DNA of 49,780 bases from an uncultured Eubacteriales bacterium (GCA_900547955.1 URIR01000011.1:1-49780), one strand, 5' to 3'. Counted from the first letter of the stretch, positions 11,452 to 20,520 are shown. The notes: a model not told the origin generated them from the letters alone. A program made the numbers and translations.

Positions 11452-11855
11452 GTACACTTAACGCCCGAGCGTATCCGACAAAAAACGCTGAAGAGGCCGT
11501 TGTTCCTTCAACGGCGGCGAAGCCGCGGGGCGCGGGCGGGAAGAAAAATATGCGGCCCGCAGGGCCGCTGAGCGCAACGGAAAAAATTGAGTATAGAATT
11601 AATAATAGAGGATGAAAACGCCGGCCTGAGAATGGAACGCTGCGGGCGCTCACATTGAGGGCGGGGCGCCCCCACCCTAAACAAGGAGTCCCCGCCTGCG
11701 GCGGAGACATATCCCAGCTTTTCATATACCCCCATCTGTTCCGAATATTAATTCTTCAGCATCCTGTCAAACTGCGCATACTTAATATTAACCCACCCGC
11801 GCCCCTTACGCAGCCGTGGCTGCAGTTCAAAACCAAGCTTTAATCATAAGCGGAA
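11452..11855. other. Gene-free GC-rich stretch with several short hairpins
   Basis: No convincing gene. Open frames here on the minus strand are low-complexity and lack ribosome sites. Several small hairpins are visible: CCGTTG/CAACGG around 11508-11525, GCGGC-GAA-GCCGC around 11514-11526, GCGGCCC-GCA-GGGCCGC around 11552-11568, and GTCCCCGCC-TGC-GGCGGAGAC (one mismatch) around 11688-11708. A CCGTTG at 11508 could also pair with CAACGG at 11575-11580 to enclose two of these. This resembles a decayed copy of the cloverleaf repeat elements described elsewhere in the window, but the outer stem is not convincing. Confidence 0.35.
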
Positions 11856-11891
11856 AAAATAAGACGCAGCATCGATGCCGCGTCTTATTTT
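11856..11891 (-). terminator. Intrinsic terminator of the zinc-ribbon gene
   Basis: A 12-bp stem AAAATAAGACGC/GCGTCTTATTTT enclosing a GCATCGATGC core, followed on the minus strand by TTTTTT. It starts about 22 bases after the stop of the zinc-ribbon gene. Confidence 0.88.
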
Positions 11892-11913
11892 ACAAGCTGT
11901 TTTTATTTGCACA

Positions 11914-12186
11914 TTATCCGCGCATAGCCTTATAGCACTCGTCGCAGTAAACCGGACGGTCCTCTTTTGGCTGGAAAGGCACCTGAGTAGGAGCTCCGCA
12001 CTGAGCGCAAACCGCATCATACATCTGACGGGCGCCGCGCTGCGCATTCTTTCTGTTCTGACGGCAGGTCCGGCAACGGCTGGGCTCATTCTTAAGGCCC
12101 TTTTCCTCATAAAACTCCTGCTCACCCGCGGTAAAAACAAACTCCTCGCCGCATTCCTTGCAAATCAAAGTCTTGTCCTGAAACAT
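11914..12186 (-). CDS. Small zinc-ribbon protein with four CxxC pairs
   Basis: A 90-residue protein with four CxxC motifs: CKEC near residue 9, CRTC near 38, CAQC near 60 and CDEC near 81. It therefore probably has two zinc ribbons. The N-terminal half (LICKECGEEFVFTAGEQEFY) matches the probable zinc-ribbon family seen in many Clostridia, often annotated zf-trcl or CxxC-type; the C-terminal half (CGAPTQVPFQP) resembles a related small ribbon. Function is unknown; nucleic-acid or protein binding would be a guess. It has a private promoter, a 140-base leader and its own terminator, so it is a single-gene unit. It is well conserved in character but not assignable to a pathway. Confidence 0.85.
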   Translation of the reverse strand: MFQDKTLICKECGEEFVFTAGEQEFYEEKGLKNEPSRCRTCRQNRKNAQRGARQMYDAVCAQCGAPTQVPFQPKEDRPVYCDECYKAMRG

Positions 12187-12333
12187 ATATCTATGTCCCC
12201 CAATAAAAAATATTTTGTTGTACGTATAGATTGGAAAAAGCTACCTCGGACAGGGAAACATAACCAGACAAAACATGCAAGCTAATCCACTCTCTAGCGG
12301 GCGCAAATCCTAATATTAAACGTCAACAATATC

Positions 12334-12362
12334 ATTATATCCCATATGAAGTTAAAAAGCAA
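12334..12362 (-). promoter_or_regulatory. Promoter for the zinc-ribbon gene
   Basis: On the minus strand, TTGCTT (12357-12362), a 17-base spacer and a perfect TATAAT (12334-12339). The start codon is about 140 bases further on, so the transcript has a fairly long leader (about 12187-12327) in which I see no known riboswitch. Confidence 0.75.
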
Positions 12363-12410
12363 TACATTTTTTTGGAAAAATAAAATATTTTTAAACACTC
12401 GCTGCTTTTA

Positions 12411-13103
12411 TTATCCGCCAGCCAAAGTAAGCACATACACCCTCTCTGCTCCGGCAGCCTTCAATTCGGCTGCGCAGCCATCCGCCGTACTGCCGGTAGT
12501 TAATACATCGTCTATAAGCAGCACGCTTCCATATACATTTTTAACTGCCTCAAAGCAGCCAGTCATACTCTGATGCTTCTTGCTTAAACTTTGCTTGCGT
12601 GTATAAACCGTTCTCTTAAGCAGTTGGTCGTAATGCACATTCAATCTCTGAGCAACTCCTCTGGCCAAAATCTCGGATTGATTAAAACCTCTCTGCTTGA
12701 AACGCCTTGGATGCAAGGGAACTGCCGTAACTACCGATAAATTTTCAGCTATCCTTTCAGGCAGCGCCTGAGCCATTATATCAAAGAAACGCTCGCCGTA
12801 ATACCTGCGTCCTGAAAATTTATAACCCTTGATTATCTCCTTAATTGGTTCTTCATATGAAAACACCACAAACGCCCTGTCAAAATCATGCTTGGTGCGC
12901 TCACAGAAAGAACATAAATCCCCGTCCTTGGAATAATGGCCGCATACCGGACATGCGCTGTCTATCTTCAAAAGCTTCATACGCTCCCTGCACTTATCGC
13001 ATAACCCATTTGCCCTGACAGCCTCGCTGCCGCAGCCCATGCATGGAAAATCGCGCGGACACATGATTTGCACCGCGCGCGTCAAAAAATCCTTAATTTT
13101 CAT
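12411..13103 (-). CDS. comF: ComF-family phosphoribosyltransferase-like protein
   Basis: ComF family protein; in naturally competent bacteria it is a late competence factor linked to DNA uptake and recombination, but many non-competent Clostridia carry it. About 230 residues from the ATG at 13103, which overlaps the recD2 stop by 11 bases; longer starts inside recD2 are unlikely. The N-terminus has zinc-finger cysteines (CMGCG, CDKC, CPVCG, CSFC). The C-terminal phosphoribosyltransferase domain shows VPLHPRRFKQRGFNQSEILA and the PRPP-binding loop VLLIDDVLTTGSTADGC. Overlap with recD2 suggests translational coupling and a shared role in DNA processing. Confidence 0.93.
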   Translation of the reverse strand: MKIKDFLTRAVQIMCPRDFPCMGCGSEAVRANGLCDKCRERMKLLKIDSACPVCGHYSKDGDLCSFCERTKHDFDRAFVVFSYEEPIKEIIKGYKFSGRRYYGERFFDIMAQALPERIAENLSVVTAVPLHPRRFKQRGFNQSEILARGVAQRLNVHYDQLLKRTVYTRKQSLSKKHQSMTGCFEAVKNVYGSVLLIDDVLTTGSTADGCAAELKAAGAERVYVLTLAGG

Positions 13104-15324
13104 CGCAAAGCACCCTGGCCGCCGCCATAAGCCTCTCATCCAAGGCTGAATAACGCTCGCTTATCTGATTATTGTTTACCATATATCCCATAATGCTTTT
13201 GCTGCCCGTAAGCACAACAGCCTCCCTGGCTCTGGTAACGGCAGTATAAAGCAGATTCCGCGTATACAGCATCGGGCTGCCCTGCCATAAAGGCATAACC
13301 ACCACTTTAAATTCGCAGCCCTGGCTCTTATGCACGCTTATGGCATACGCGGGCATAAGATCGTTAAGCGCAGCCTGGTCGTATTCGCACTCCCTACCGT
13401 CCTCAAAGCGCACGCTTACGTCCCCCCGCGGCTCTATCCGCTCAATATAGCCCATATCTCCGTTAAAAACTCCCTCTCCCTTAATAACCGCTCCGTTTTC
13501 ATTAACACGCCTAAACGCCAGCTGATAATTATTGCGGATATGCATTACCTTATCTCCCTCTCGGAAAATATAATCCCCCGACGCCCGCTCATTTTTAAAA
13601 GGCGCGGGCGGATTGAGCGCCTCCTGCAAAAGCGCGTTAAGCCGATTTACCCCGCACTCGCCGCGTTTCTGTGGGCAGAGCACCTGTATGTCGCGCAGCG
13701 GATCAGCCTTAAAATGCGCGGGCAGACGCCTTTGGCAAAGCGCGACTACATTGCGCGCCGTCTCATATTCATCCAAACAGCTCTCAAAGAAAAAATCCTT
13801 GCCCTTTACATTCAAAAGGGGCAATTCACCCTTATTTATCCTATGGGCGTTCACCACTATCATGCTCTCCATCGCCTGCCTGAAAATTTCAGTCAGCCTG
13901 GCCACCGGCACGGCCCCCGAAGATATAATATCCCGAAGCACATTACCCGCGCCTATGCTGGGAAGCTGGTCCGCGTCCCCCACCAGCACAAGACAGCTAC
14001 CCGGCTTAAGCGCGTCTAAAAGGCTCTTCATTAAAAATATATCCACCATGCTGGTTTCATCTATTATGCAAACGTCGCATTCAAGAGGGGATTCGGCGTT
14101 CCGCGCAAATTTAAAGCCATCCTCGTCAGGCGAATATTCCAGAAGCCTATGTATAGTGCGCGCTTCCCTTCCCGTAGCTTCGGTCATGCGCTTGGCCGCG
14201 CGGCCGGTAGGCGCCGCCAGCTCCACTTTCTTGCCTTTAAGAGTAAATATCCTTATTATGCAGTTTATAGCTGTAGTCTTGCCCGTACCAGGACCGCCGG
14301 TAACTACAACCACCCCCTGGCACAGCGCCGCCTTAACCGCTTCGCGCTGCCCCTGCGCCAGTTTTATGCCCGTCTCCTCTTCACAGCGTCTTATATCCTC
14401 GTCTATATCCCCCGAAATGCTTTCGGCGGAATTTTTCAAAAGCATCAGCGCCGCCGAAACCTTTACCTCAGCATAATAATAGGGGGCAAGATAAACCGCC
14501 TCAATTCCCTTAACCTCGCGGATTATCAGCCGGCGCTCCAATATTCCGCTCTCCAGGGCGTCCTCTACGGCAGCTTTATCAATCTCTAGCAGCCCGGCGC
14601 AGCGCTCTATCAGCTCGCCTCTGGGCAGAAACATATTCCCGTCGTTTCCCGCTTCGGAAAGTATATGCCTTATTCCGCATGCCGTGCGAAAGGCCGAATC
14701 ATGCTCAAGGCCCAGAACCTGCGCAATCTTATCCGCGCTTTTAAAGCCTATGCCGTCTATCTCGTCTACAAGCTGATAGGGATTGGCCCTTACCCGCTCC
14801 ATTGTTTGAGCGCCGTATTTTTTATATATCCTTACAGCCATGCCCGTAGAAACTCCCAGCTTCTGAAGAAACATTACGCTCTGACGCATGCCTGAAATAT
14901 CCTTATAGCTTTGAGCTATCTTGGCCGCGCGCCCTTTGCCCAGGCCGGGGATTTCGCTCAGGCGCTCGGGAGTATATTCAAGAATATCCAGCGCCGCCTC
15001 TCCAAAGGCGTCCACAATAGCCCTGGCTGTGCTGGGCCCGACTCCCTTTATAAGACCGCTGGCCAGATATGCCTCTATATCCTCCAGCGTCTCAGGCCGG
15101 TCTATGCTGTAGGAGGAGGCCTTAAACTGCATACCGTAATTTTTATGCTGCTGCCAAAGGCCCTCCACCGTTATATGCTCCCCTTGGCTTATAGCAGGAA
15201 AGGAGCCCATCACCGTTTCTAACGTGGCTCCGCAGTTAAGTTCAAACACCGTATATCCATTAGCGTCGTTCCGGAAAATTATATCCTCTACTATTCCCGA
15301 AAGCCTGAGCATTTTCTCCTGCAT
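13093..15324 (-). CDS. recD2: RecD2-type 5'-3' DNA helicase
   Basis: SF1B helicase of the RecD2/TraA group, 743 residues, found in bacteria without RecBC partners and involved in DNA repair and replication-fork handling. The N-terminal ~90 residues form an OB-like region, followed by helix-hairpin-helix repeats (LIKGVGPSTARAIVDAFGEA, LSEIPGLGKGRAAKIAQSY). Helicase motifs are in order: VVVTGGPGTGKTTA (Walker A), CDVCIIDETSMVD (motif II), LVGDADQLPSIGAGNVL (motif III), AYAISVHKSQGCEF (motif V) and YTAVTRAREAVVL (motif VI). The ATG at 15324 follows the upstream lipoprotein gene by only two bases; another ATG four codons in also has an AGGAG site. comF overlaps its end. Confidence 0.95.
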   Translation of the reverse strand: MQEKMLRLSGIVEDIIFRNDANGYTVFELNCGATLETVMGSFPAISQGEHITVEGLWQQHKNYGMQFKASSYSIDRPETLEDIEAYLASGLIKGVGPSTARAIVDAFGEAALDILEYTPERLSEIPGLGKGRAAKIAQSYKDISGMRQSVMFLQKLGVSTGMAVRIYKKYGAQTMERVRANPYQLVDEIDGIGFKSADKIAQVLGLEHDSAFRTACGIRHILSEAGNDGNMFLPRGELIERCAGLLEIDKAAVEDALESGILERRLIIREVKGIEAVYLAPYYYAEVKVSAALMLLKNSAESISGDIDEDIRRCEEETGIKLAQGQREAVKAALCQGVVVVTGGPGTGKTTAINCIIRIFTLKGKKVELAAPTGRAAKRMTEATGREARTIHRLLEYSPDEDGFKFARNAESPLECDVCIIDETSMVDIFLMKSLLDALKPGSCLVLVGDADQLPSIGAGNVLRDIISSGAVPVARLTEIFRQAMESMIVVNAHRINKGELPLLNVKGKDFFFESCLDEYETARNVVALCQRRLPAHFKADPLRDIQVLCPQKRGECGVNRLNALLQEALNPPAPFKNERASGDYIFREGDKVMHIRNNYQLAFRRVNENGAVIKGEGVFNGDMGYIERIEPRGDVSVRFEDGRECEYDQAALNDLMPAYAISVHKSQGCEFKVVVMPLWQGSPMLYTRNLLYTAVTRAREAVVLTGSKSIMGYMVNNNQISERYSALDERLMAAARVLCDEN

Positions 15325-15326
15325 TT

Positions 15327-16403
15327 TTAAGCTTTCCTTATACCTATCTCCTGCCTCTCCAGCGTTTCTATATTAACTCTGAAAGGCTTGCTGTTCTCGT
15401 TGGGGCTGATATAATATATATATCCGTCGGCTACGCCGTAGCCGTTATCCAGGGGCACCGCCGCCGAAATAAGCCGTTTATCCCCATTTTCAGGATTCAA
15501 TTCGTATATAAAACCGTTATCGTCGTTATTGATATAATATACCCTGCCGTTATAATAGCTGAGCCGCTCGGCGTAATCAGAGCAGAGCTCCTTTTTTTCG
15601 CCTGTATTCATATCTGTCGCCACTATCCCGGGATTATCCTCATCTCCCGCGCCGTAAGCAATCATATTCTCAAAATCAAAGGCAAATTCCTCGTATGGAG
15701 TAAAAACCATTCCCGTGCTCTTGCCCGTAATTTTATTATACTTGCTCAGCCTCTCCCCGCCGGCATGCTGATAATATATATCATCCCCGTCTGTTTTCAC
15801 TATAAGACTTTCTTCATCAACCAGCCGGGAAACGTTTTCCCCGTTAAAGTCCATGCGGTAAAGGCCCATTTCAATCGAGCCGACATATGTATAATAAATA
15901 TACTGCGAGTCAAACGCCGCGCTGGTTATTTCCAGTCGGCATATTACTTCCTTATCATGTCCTTCGGGAGACATGCGGTACATCGTATCTCCATCCATAA
16001 CGAAAAGATAGCCGCCCGCATATTGTATGGAGCCCGAGCTTATTGTAGTTATGCGCTTATACTCGCTGCCGTCCAGATTGCATACTCCCACCTCGTAGCC
16101 CTCGTCGTCCTTGAGCACGCTTACGGTATATATGCGTTCTCCCGCAATCTGATAGGCGCCTATGCACATGGGCACTATTATCTGCCTGAACGAGCCGTCC
16201 TTTTTCATTCTGCACAGCGCGCCTGAGGCAACGTCGTAATTATCCGCAATCATGGAGGGATAACCCCCGCCGTTTATGTAATATATATAATCTCCGCGGA
16301 TTAGGGTGTATCCTATTTCTCCTACAATATCGTCCCGGGACGCACAGGAACTCAAGCCCAATAAAAGGACCGCGCCCAAAACCAAGCATAATAATTTTTT
16401 CAC
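15327..16403 (-). CDS. Lipoprotein with beta-propeller-like repeats (paralogue 3)
   Basis: Predicted lipoprotein of 358 residues. GTG start at 16403 with a GGAGAG site. The signal peptide ends in a lipobox LLGLSSC (lipidated Cys about residue 20). The rest is built of repeating short strands with YIYYINGG, IYYTYVG, IYYQHAG, VYYINND and YIYYISPNE cores, the pattern of DUF5050/TolB-like propeller domains. It is the third of three tandem paralogues (16423 and 17695 are the others) and has lost the QPEAEVVS segment that the other two carry after the lipobox. Two bases separate it from recD2, so it is probably in the same transcript. The ligand is unknown. Confidence 0.8.
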   Translation of the reverse strand: MKKLLCLVLGAVLLLGLSSCASRDDIVGEIGYTLIRGDYIYYINGGGYPSMIADNYDVASGALCRMKKDGSFRQIIVPMCIGAYQIAGERIYTVSVLKDDEGYEVGVCNLDGSEYKRITTISSGSIQYAGGYLFVMDGDTMYRMSPEGHDKEVICRLEITSAAFDSQYIYYTYVGSIEMGLYRMDFNGENVSRLVDEESLIVKTDGDDIYYQHAGGERLSKYNKITGKSTGMVFTPYEEFAFDFENMIAYGAGDEDNPGIVATDMNTGEKKELCSDYAERLSYYNGRVYYINNDDNGFIYELNPENGDKRLISAAVPLDNGYGVADGYIYYISPNENSKPFRVNIETLERQEIGIRKA

Positions 16404-16422
16404 TTGTTCTCTCCTTTAAACC

Positions 16423-17580
16423 TCAGCTTTCAAGCAGGCTCTGCGCCTCGCCGCCTTCAACGGGCACCCGCCATATTTCCCCGCCGTTCTGCTGATTAAA
16501 GAAATACAGCCAGCCGTCCGCCTCGTCCATATAATAATCCGGGCCTGTTTCGCCGGGACCGGCCGCAGCAGGCTGGTCGCACAGCTTAACCGGGCTGCCG
16601 CCAAGGTAATCCGCTCTGTAAACGCTGTTATCCGAGGGCACGGAAAAATAAATATACTTTTCTCCCGCCAGCAAAGCCGTAGGCATCTGCTCCGTCACCT
16701 TTTTTCTGGACGAGCCGTCCAGAGTCATAACATACAGCCCCTGGCTGCCCTCGTCCGAGGACACTCCGGCCATAGCCGAGCCGTCAGGAGCCAGCGCTAA
16801 CAGGTCGTAGACCGAATTGGAAAGGGTTTCCCCCTCCGGATAAGCGCCGTTTACAAAATTTTCAGGAGAAATATCCAGACGGGTAAGGTAATCGTCCGCC
16901 CGCTCATAATAAAGATAGCCGTCTATTACTCCGTAAATATGGCCGTTTCGGTTGGACATAACCACCGGCGCCTTATCCGTGTCCGCAAGCTCTATCTGAC
17001 GAATGCCCGCTTTGTTTGAAATATAATAATATATATGGGAGGCCGTCATATATATCTGCTTTATATCTCCGCTGTTCTCCTCTGACAGCGCCAGATTTTT
17101 AATGTTACTGCTCTCTATTTCTATTACGCTTATCTGGGAATCCTTTTCTACCGCTATGGCGTTTTCACCCAGGCAATAGGTATCTCCGTTGTTCATGCTT
17201 ATTATCTGCTTGGGGCTTCCGCCTGTTATCTTAGTCATATAAAGGGCAAGCTGGTTTTCCGAAAGGGGCGCAATAAAATATATCAGCTCCCCGTATATAC
17301 GGAAATCATACGCCGCCTTATTGGTTACCTTTTCAGCCTTGCCCTGACTATCCAGCCTGTATATAGCCGCTTGGGCGCCGCCCGAGAGCGCGTCTGAAAG
17401 CATCGCGGGCATAGAACCGTTTATATAATAAAGGTAATCCCCCTGCACGGCGGCTATTCCGCCGTTTGAGACCACTTCCGCCTCGGGCTGGCCGCCGTTG
17501 AGACTGGGCGCGCAGCCGGACAGCGCAAAGCAAAACGCCGCGGCCAGAAGGATAACCGCCTTCCATTTTTTATTACACAA
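16423..17580 (-). CDS. Lipoprotein with beta-propeller-like repeats (paralogue 2)
   Basis: Predicted lipoprotein of 385 residues. The best start is TTG at 17580: it follows AAAGGAT at a workable distance, and no in-frame ATG precedes the signal peptide. Lipobox is FALSGC near residue 23. Then comes QPEAEVVSNGGIAAVQGDYLYYINGS and repeated YLYY / IYFI / YIYFSV strands typical of DUF5050-like propellers. The stretch QPEAEVVS-G is shared with the neighbouring paralogue at 17695, showing recent tandem duplication. Only 19 bases separate it from the next gene. No catalytic residues are seen; a sensor or cell-envelope binding role is conceivable but unproven. Confidence 0.78.
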   Translation of the reverse strand: MCNKKWKAVILLAAAFCFALSGCAPSLNGGQPEAEVVSNGGIAAVQGDYLYYINGSMPAMLSDALSGGAQAAIYRLDSQGKAEKVTNKAAYDFRIYGELIYFIAPLSENQLALYMTKITGGSPKQIISMNNGDTYCLGENAIAVEKDSQISVIEIESSNIKNLALSEENSGDIKQIYMTASHIYYYISNKAGIRQIELADTDKAPVVMSNRNGHIYGVIDGYLYYERADDYLTRLDISPENFVNGAYPEGETLSNSVYDLLALAPDGSAMAGVSSDEGSQGLYVMTLDGSSRKKVTEQMPTALLAGEKYIYFSVPSDNSVYRADYLGGSPVKLCDQPAAAGPGETGPDYYMDEADGWLYFFNQQNGGEIWRVPVEGGEAQSLLES

Positions 17581-17694
17581 AATATATCATCCTTTCCAGA
17601 CGGCCGCAGCCGCCCAACGCGCCTGAAGCCGCATATTAAACCATTTATCCCGGCGTTCCCAATAAAAACGCATATAAAACGCCTTGCGGCCAGG

Positions 17695-18825
17695 CTATCC
17701 GCCTATTACGCCAGACGGCTCATATTCCACGCATTCGTATTTTAAGGTCTCCAGATTCAGCCTGTATATCCTGCCCTCATCCGAATCAGAAAAATAATAT
17801 AAATAGCCGTCCAGCAAATCGGGCACGTCCAATTCGGATACCGCGTCGGGACAGACGCATTCCCTGTCCGTGCCGTCCGGCCGTATGCGGTATAATTCGT
17901 ACATCTCCGAAAGATTTATGTAATATATATAGCCGTCGTAATATATCATCCTCTCGGCGCAGTCGTCAGATATCTTAAGGCGTTCTCCGCCCTCTATGGG
18001 CATTACGTACATGCCCTCCTCCGAGGATATATAGGAGCCTGCCAGAAAACCCTCCTCAGGAACAAACAGAAATTCCTCATAGCCCCCCATGGCTATCGCC
18101 TCGGCTTTATCCGCCCCTTCATCATAGCAGTAGCAATAGCCCGTTGCCAGCGCGTAATAATATGCGCGCCCTTCCCCGGCCTCAATAAGAAACGCCGGAA
18201 CCAACGTAAGCTGAACAGGCTGGTCGCTGTCGTGAGCCGCCTTATACAATTCTCCCGGCTCGCCCTGATTATTAACGGTATAATAAACATTTTGGGAGCT
18301 GACCCGCAGATTATATATCTCGTGTTCTCCTATTCTCTCGCTTTTCAAGGAATCCTTATCTAATCTGTACAGCCTGCCGTCCTTGACGTAATATATGACG
18401 TCCTCCATATAGGCGTAGCCGCCCCAGTCGTAGACGCTGTCAAAGCGGAGTATCTCTTTTTTCCCCGTGCTGTCGCTCCGCACACGGCAGAGCACGCTCT
18501 GGCCATCGTCATACGCAACGTACCATATGTATTCGCCGTCTATATTAAAGAGAGAAACATCCTCCTCCACCACCACCGCCTGTTCGGAGCGGTCCTGCTT
18601 CATACGGCAGAGCGCGCCGCGGTATTGATGTATGCGCACGCCCTCGTCCCTGACGTAATTATCGCCGTTTATATAATATATCCATTCGCCCTGCCTCGCC
18701 GCCCATAAGCCGTCCGAAACAACCTCGGCCTCAGGCTGAGCGCCCGCGAGCGGTTCCTGACCGCCGCCGCAGCCCGCCAGAAGCATTAACGCGCATACCG
18801 CAACCAGGGAAAAAATCCTTTTCAT
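17695..18825 (-). CDS. Lipoprotein with beta-propeller-like repeats (paralogue 1)
   Basis: Predicted lipoprotein of 376 residues and first gene of the five-gene minus-strand run ending in recD2-comF. ATG at 18825, with AAAGGAT upstream. Lipobox MLLAGC near residue 19, then AQPEAEVVSDGLWAARQGEWIYYINGD. Repeated IWYVAYD, VIYYVKDG, VYYTVNN, YIYYINLS and YLYYFSDSD strands suggest a six- or seven-bladed propeller of the DUF5050 type. The promoter at 18922-18950 drives it. About 110 bases without a clear terminator separate it from paralogue 2. Confidence 0.8.
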   Translation of the reverse strand: MKRIFSLVAVCALMLLAGCGGGQEPLAGAQPEAEVVSDGLWAARQGEWIYYINGDNYVRDEGVRIHQYRGALCRMKQDRSEQAVVVEEDVSLFNIDGEYIWYVAYDDGQSVLCRVRSDSTGKKEILRFDSVYDWGGYAYMEDVIYYVKDGRLYRLDKDSLKSERIGEHEIYNLRVSSQNVYYTVNNQGEPGELYKAAHDSDQPVQLTLVPAFLIEAGEGRAYYYALATGYCYCYDEGADKAEAIAMGGYEEFLFVPEEGFLAGSYISSEEGMYVMPIEGGERLKISDDCAERMIYYDGYIYYINLSEMYELYRIRPDGTDRECVCPDAVSELDVPDLLDGYLYYFSDSDEGRIYRLNLETLKYECVEYEPSGVIGG

Positions 18826-18921
18826 TCAAACAATCCTTTCAATCAGCTTTTTCCCCCCGGCACGCTTAAAAGCGGCGCTCAATCAAAAGCGGCGCGGTTA
18901 AAAGCGTCCTCCTAGCATAAT

Positions 18922-18950
18922 ATTATATACATAAATCCAAGATAATTCAA
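18922..18950 (-). promoter_or_regulatory. Promoter for the lipoprotein-recD2-comF run
   Basis: On the minus strand, TTGAAT (18945-18950), a 17-base spacer and a perfect TATAAT (18922-18927), about 95 bases before the first lipoprotein start. It faces away from the thiamine pyrophosphokinase promoter. Confidence 0.75.
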
Positions 18951-18984
18951 TTACTTTTTACTTTATAAATTTTCGTCCGGACTA

Positions 18985-19013
18985 TTGCCTTGGCATAAAA
19001 CGTATGATATACT
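18985..19013 (+). promoter_or_regulatory. Promoter for thiamine pyrophosphokinase
   Basis: TTGCCT (18985-18990), 17-base spacer, TATACT (19008-19013). Transcription would start near 19020, which is past an in-frame upstream ATG at 19004 and so supports the start at 19061. A small hairpin, GCCGCGC-AAAA-GCGCGGC, lies in the short leader. Confidence 0.7.
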
Positions 19014-19060
19014 TAAATAAAACTGAAGCGCGCCGCGCAAAAGCGCGGCCTAAACGGAAT

Positions 19061-19714
19061 ATGTCTGATAAAATCTGCTACATAATAGGCGCGGGCGAAT
19101 GCGCGCCGTTAAATTTCATTACGCGGACGAATGATATTGTGATAGCCGCGGACGGCGGTCTGGAATATCTAAAAAGCGCCAACATCGTTCCTGATTTAAT
19201 AATTGGGGATTTTGACTCACTTTCTTACGCGCCCCAGGGCGAAAGGGTAATACGGCTCAAGCCCGAAAAGGACGATACCGACGCTTATCACGCCGCGCGC
19301 CTTGCCCTGGAAAAGGGATATCGGCATTTTTACATATACGGCGGCACGGGCGGACGGCTGGCCCACACCCTATCCAACATACAGCTGCTTGAGCATATTG
19401 CGGAGCAGGGCGGAAGGGGCTATCTTATGGGGAAAAACGAGATTCTCACCGTGCTGCGCAACGGCAATTTGGAATTTCTGCCCGAAGCGGCGGGCTACAT
19501 TTCTATTTTCGCCGTTAATGGAACCGCCCGGAGCGTTACTCTTTCCGGCCTCAAATATCCTTTGAATAATTATACTATGACCTGCTCCTACCCTATAGGC
19601 ACCAGCAACGAATTTACCGGCCGCGCCGCGCGCGTTGAAGTTAAAAGCGGCTCCCTGCTTATCGTTTTCCATTCAGAAAGCATTTCCCTGCCCATAGTAA
19701 AACCGTTTGACTAG
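19061..19714 (+). CDS. thiN: Thiamine pyrophosphokinase
   Basis: Transfers pyrophosphate from ATP to thiamine, giving the cofactor thiamine diphosphate. About 217 residues from the chosen start MSDKICYIIGAGE; an ATG at 19004 would add 19 residues but lies before the predicted transcription start. Family motifs are all present: IVIAADGGLEYL, PDLIIGDFDSL, EKDDTDAYHAARLALEKG and YGGTGGRLAHTLSNIQLL, followed by the C-terminal beta sandwich with TCSYPIGTSNEFTG. It stands alone on the plus strand; 70 bases later comes an exported protein of unknown role. Confidence 0.93.
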   Translation: MSDKICYIIGAGECAPLNFITRTNDIVIAADGGLEYLKSANIVPDLIIGDFDSLSYAPQGERVIRLKPEKDDTDAYHAARLALEKGYRHFYIYGGTGGRLAHTLSNIQLLEHIAEQGGRGYLMGKNEILTVLRNGNLEFLPEAAGYISIFAVNGTARSVTLSGLKYPLNNYTMTCSYPIGTSNEFTGRAARVEVKSGSLLIVFHSESISLPIVKPFD

Positions 19715-19784
19715 CCCCCGCTTCTTTCTCTGCGCGCCCCTTTAAGCCGGCGCCGGAAAAATAAAAAAACAGGAGGTTTTTCTT

Positions 19785-20405
19785 ATGAAAAAGCTGTTTT
19801 TGTTGCTGGCCGTTCTGACGCTGCTCGGCGTTTTTCCAGCCAGCCTTGCCGGAGACGTCCCCGAAAGCCTGCTGGGAGACGACAACGCAAAAGTATTTTT
19901 CGGCAGGGTAGTAGAATGCGAGGAAAGGCATATAGTGGTTGAACAGATAAAAAATATTAAGGGCGAATTTGAGGAAGGCGCCCTTATAACCCACGACCGC
20001 TATACTGTAATGGATTCGCGCTATGCCCTGAAGGAGAAAATTTATCTCTGCGGGCTGAGCGACGAGTCTAATTTTTATCTCTGGGAAACAGACGGCATGG
20101 ACCCTGCAACTTTAAAGCTCACCGCTACAGACAATTTATCGCAAAGAATGCAAAGATACTTAAACGAGGGGATTTTTGAGAAAAAGGAGCAGGAGCGCAT
20201 TCAAGCCCTGGAAAACGCTTCCCGCACCAAAAGCCCTGAGTTAAATACTCCGTCCTCCGAACAAACCGGGCAGGCCGGGCAGACGGCTCTGCATTCGCAT
20301 GCTTCGGAAAACAAACCCGGCGCCGCAATTTGGCCCTACGCCGCAGCCGCCGGCGCGGCCGCAGTCATCGCCGCGGCAGTTTTCATATTTTTCAAAAAAC
20401 GATAG
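19785..20405 (+). CDS. Exported protein of unknown function with C-terminal membrane anchor
   Basis: A 206-residue protein I do not recognise. ATG at 19785 follows a strong AGGAGG site. Residues 1-22 are a signal peptide (KKLFLLLAVLTLLGVFPASLAG). Residues about 25-110 contain FFGRVVECEERHIVVEQIKN and GALITHDRY, strand-rich and compatible with an OB-like fold. A charged segment (about 125-145) and a Ser/Thr/Gln-rich linker follow. A single helix at about 182-202 (WPYAAAAGAAAVIAAAVFIFF) ends in KKR. The topology suggests an outside domain tethered by the C-terminal helix. Confidence 0.65.
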   Translation: MKKLFLLLAVLTLLGVFPASLAGDVPESLLGDDNAKVFFGRVVECEERHIVVEQIKNIKGEFEEGALITHDRYTVMDSRYALKEKIYLCGLSDESNFYLWETDGMDPATLKLTATDNLSQRMQRYLNEGIFEKKEQERIQALENASRTKSPELNTPSSEQTGQAGQTALHSHASENKPGAAIWPYAAAAGAAAVIAAAVFIFFKKR

Positions 20406-20520
20406 CATAAATTTACATAGATAAATAAACGCTCATGGCGGGCAGCCTTTGCATGCAAGATAAAATTTGGTTAAAAGGACCGAATTTGTCTTTCCGCGCG
20501 ATTTTCCCTTCGCAAACGCT

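Noticed and set aside
11339..11735. Minus-strand frames of 75-128 codons ahead of sua5
   Set aside because: No ribosome site, low-complexity translation, and they cross the clear sua5 promoter.
19004..19060. Upstream ATG for thiamine pyrophosphokinase
   Set aside because: It precedes the predicted transcription start and adds a basic stretch not found in the family.
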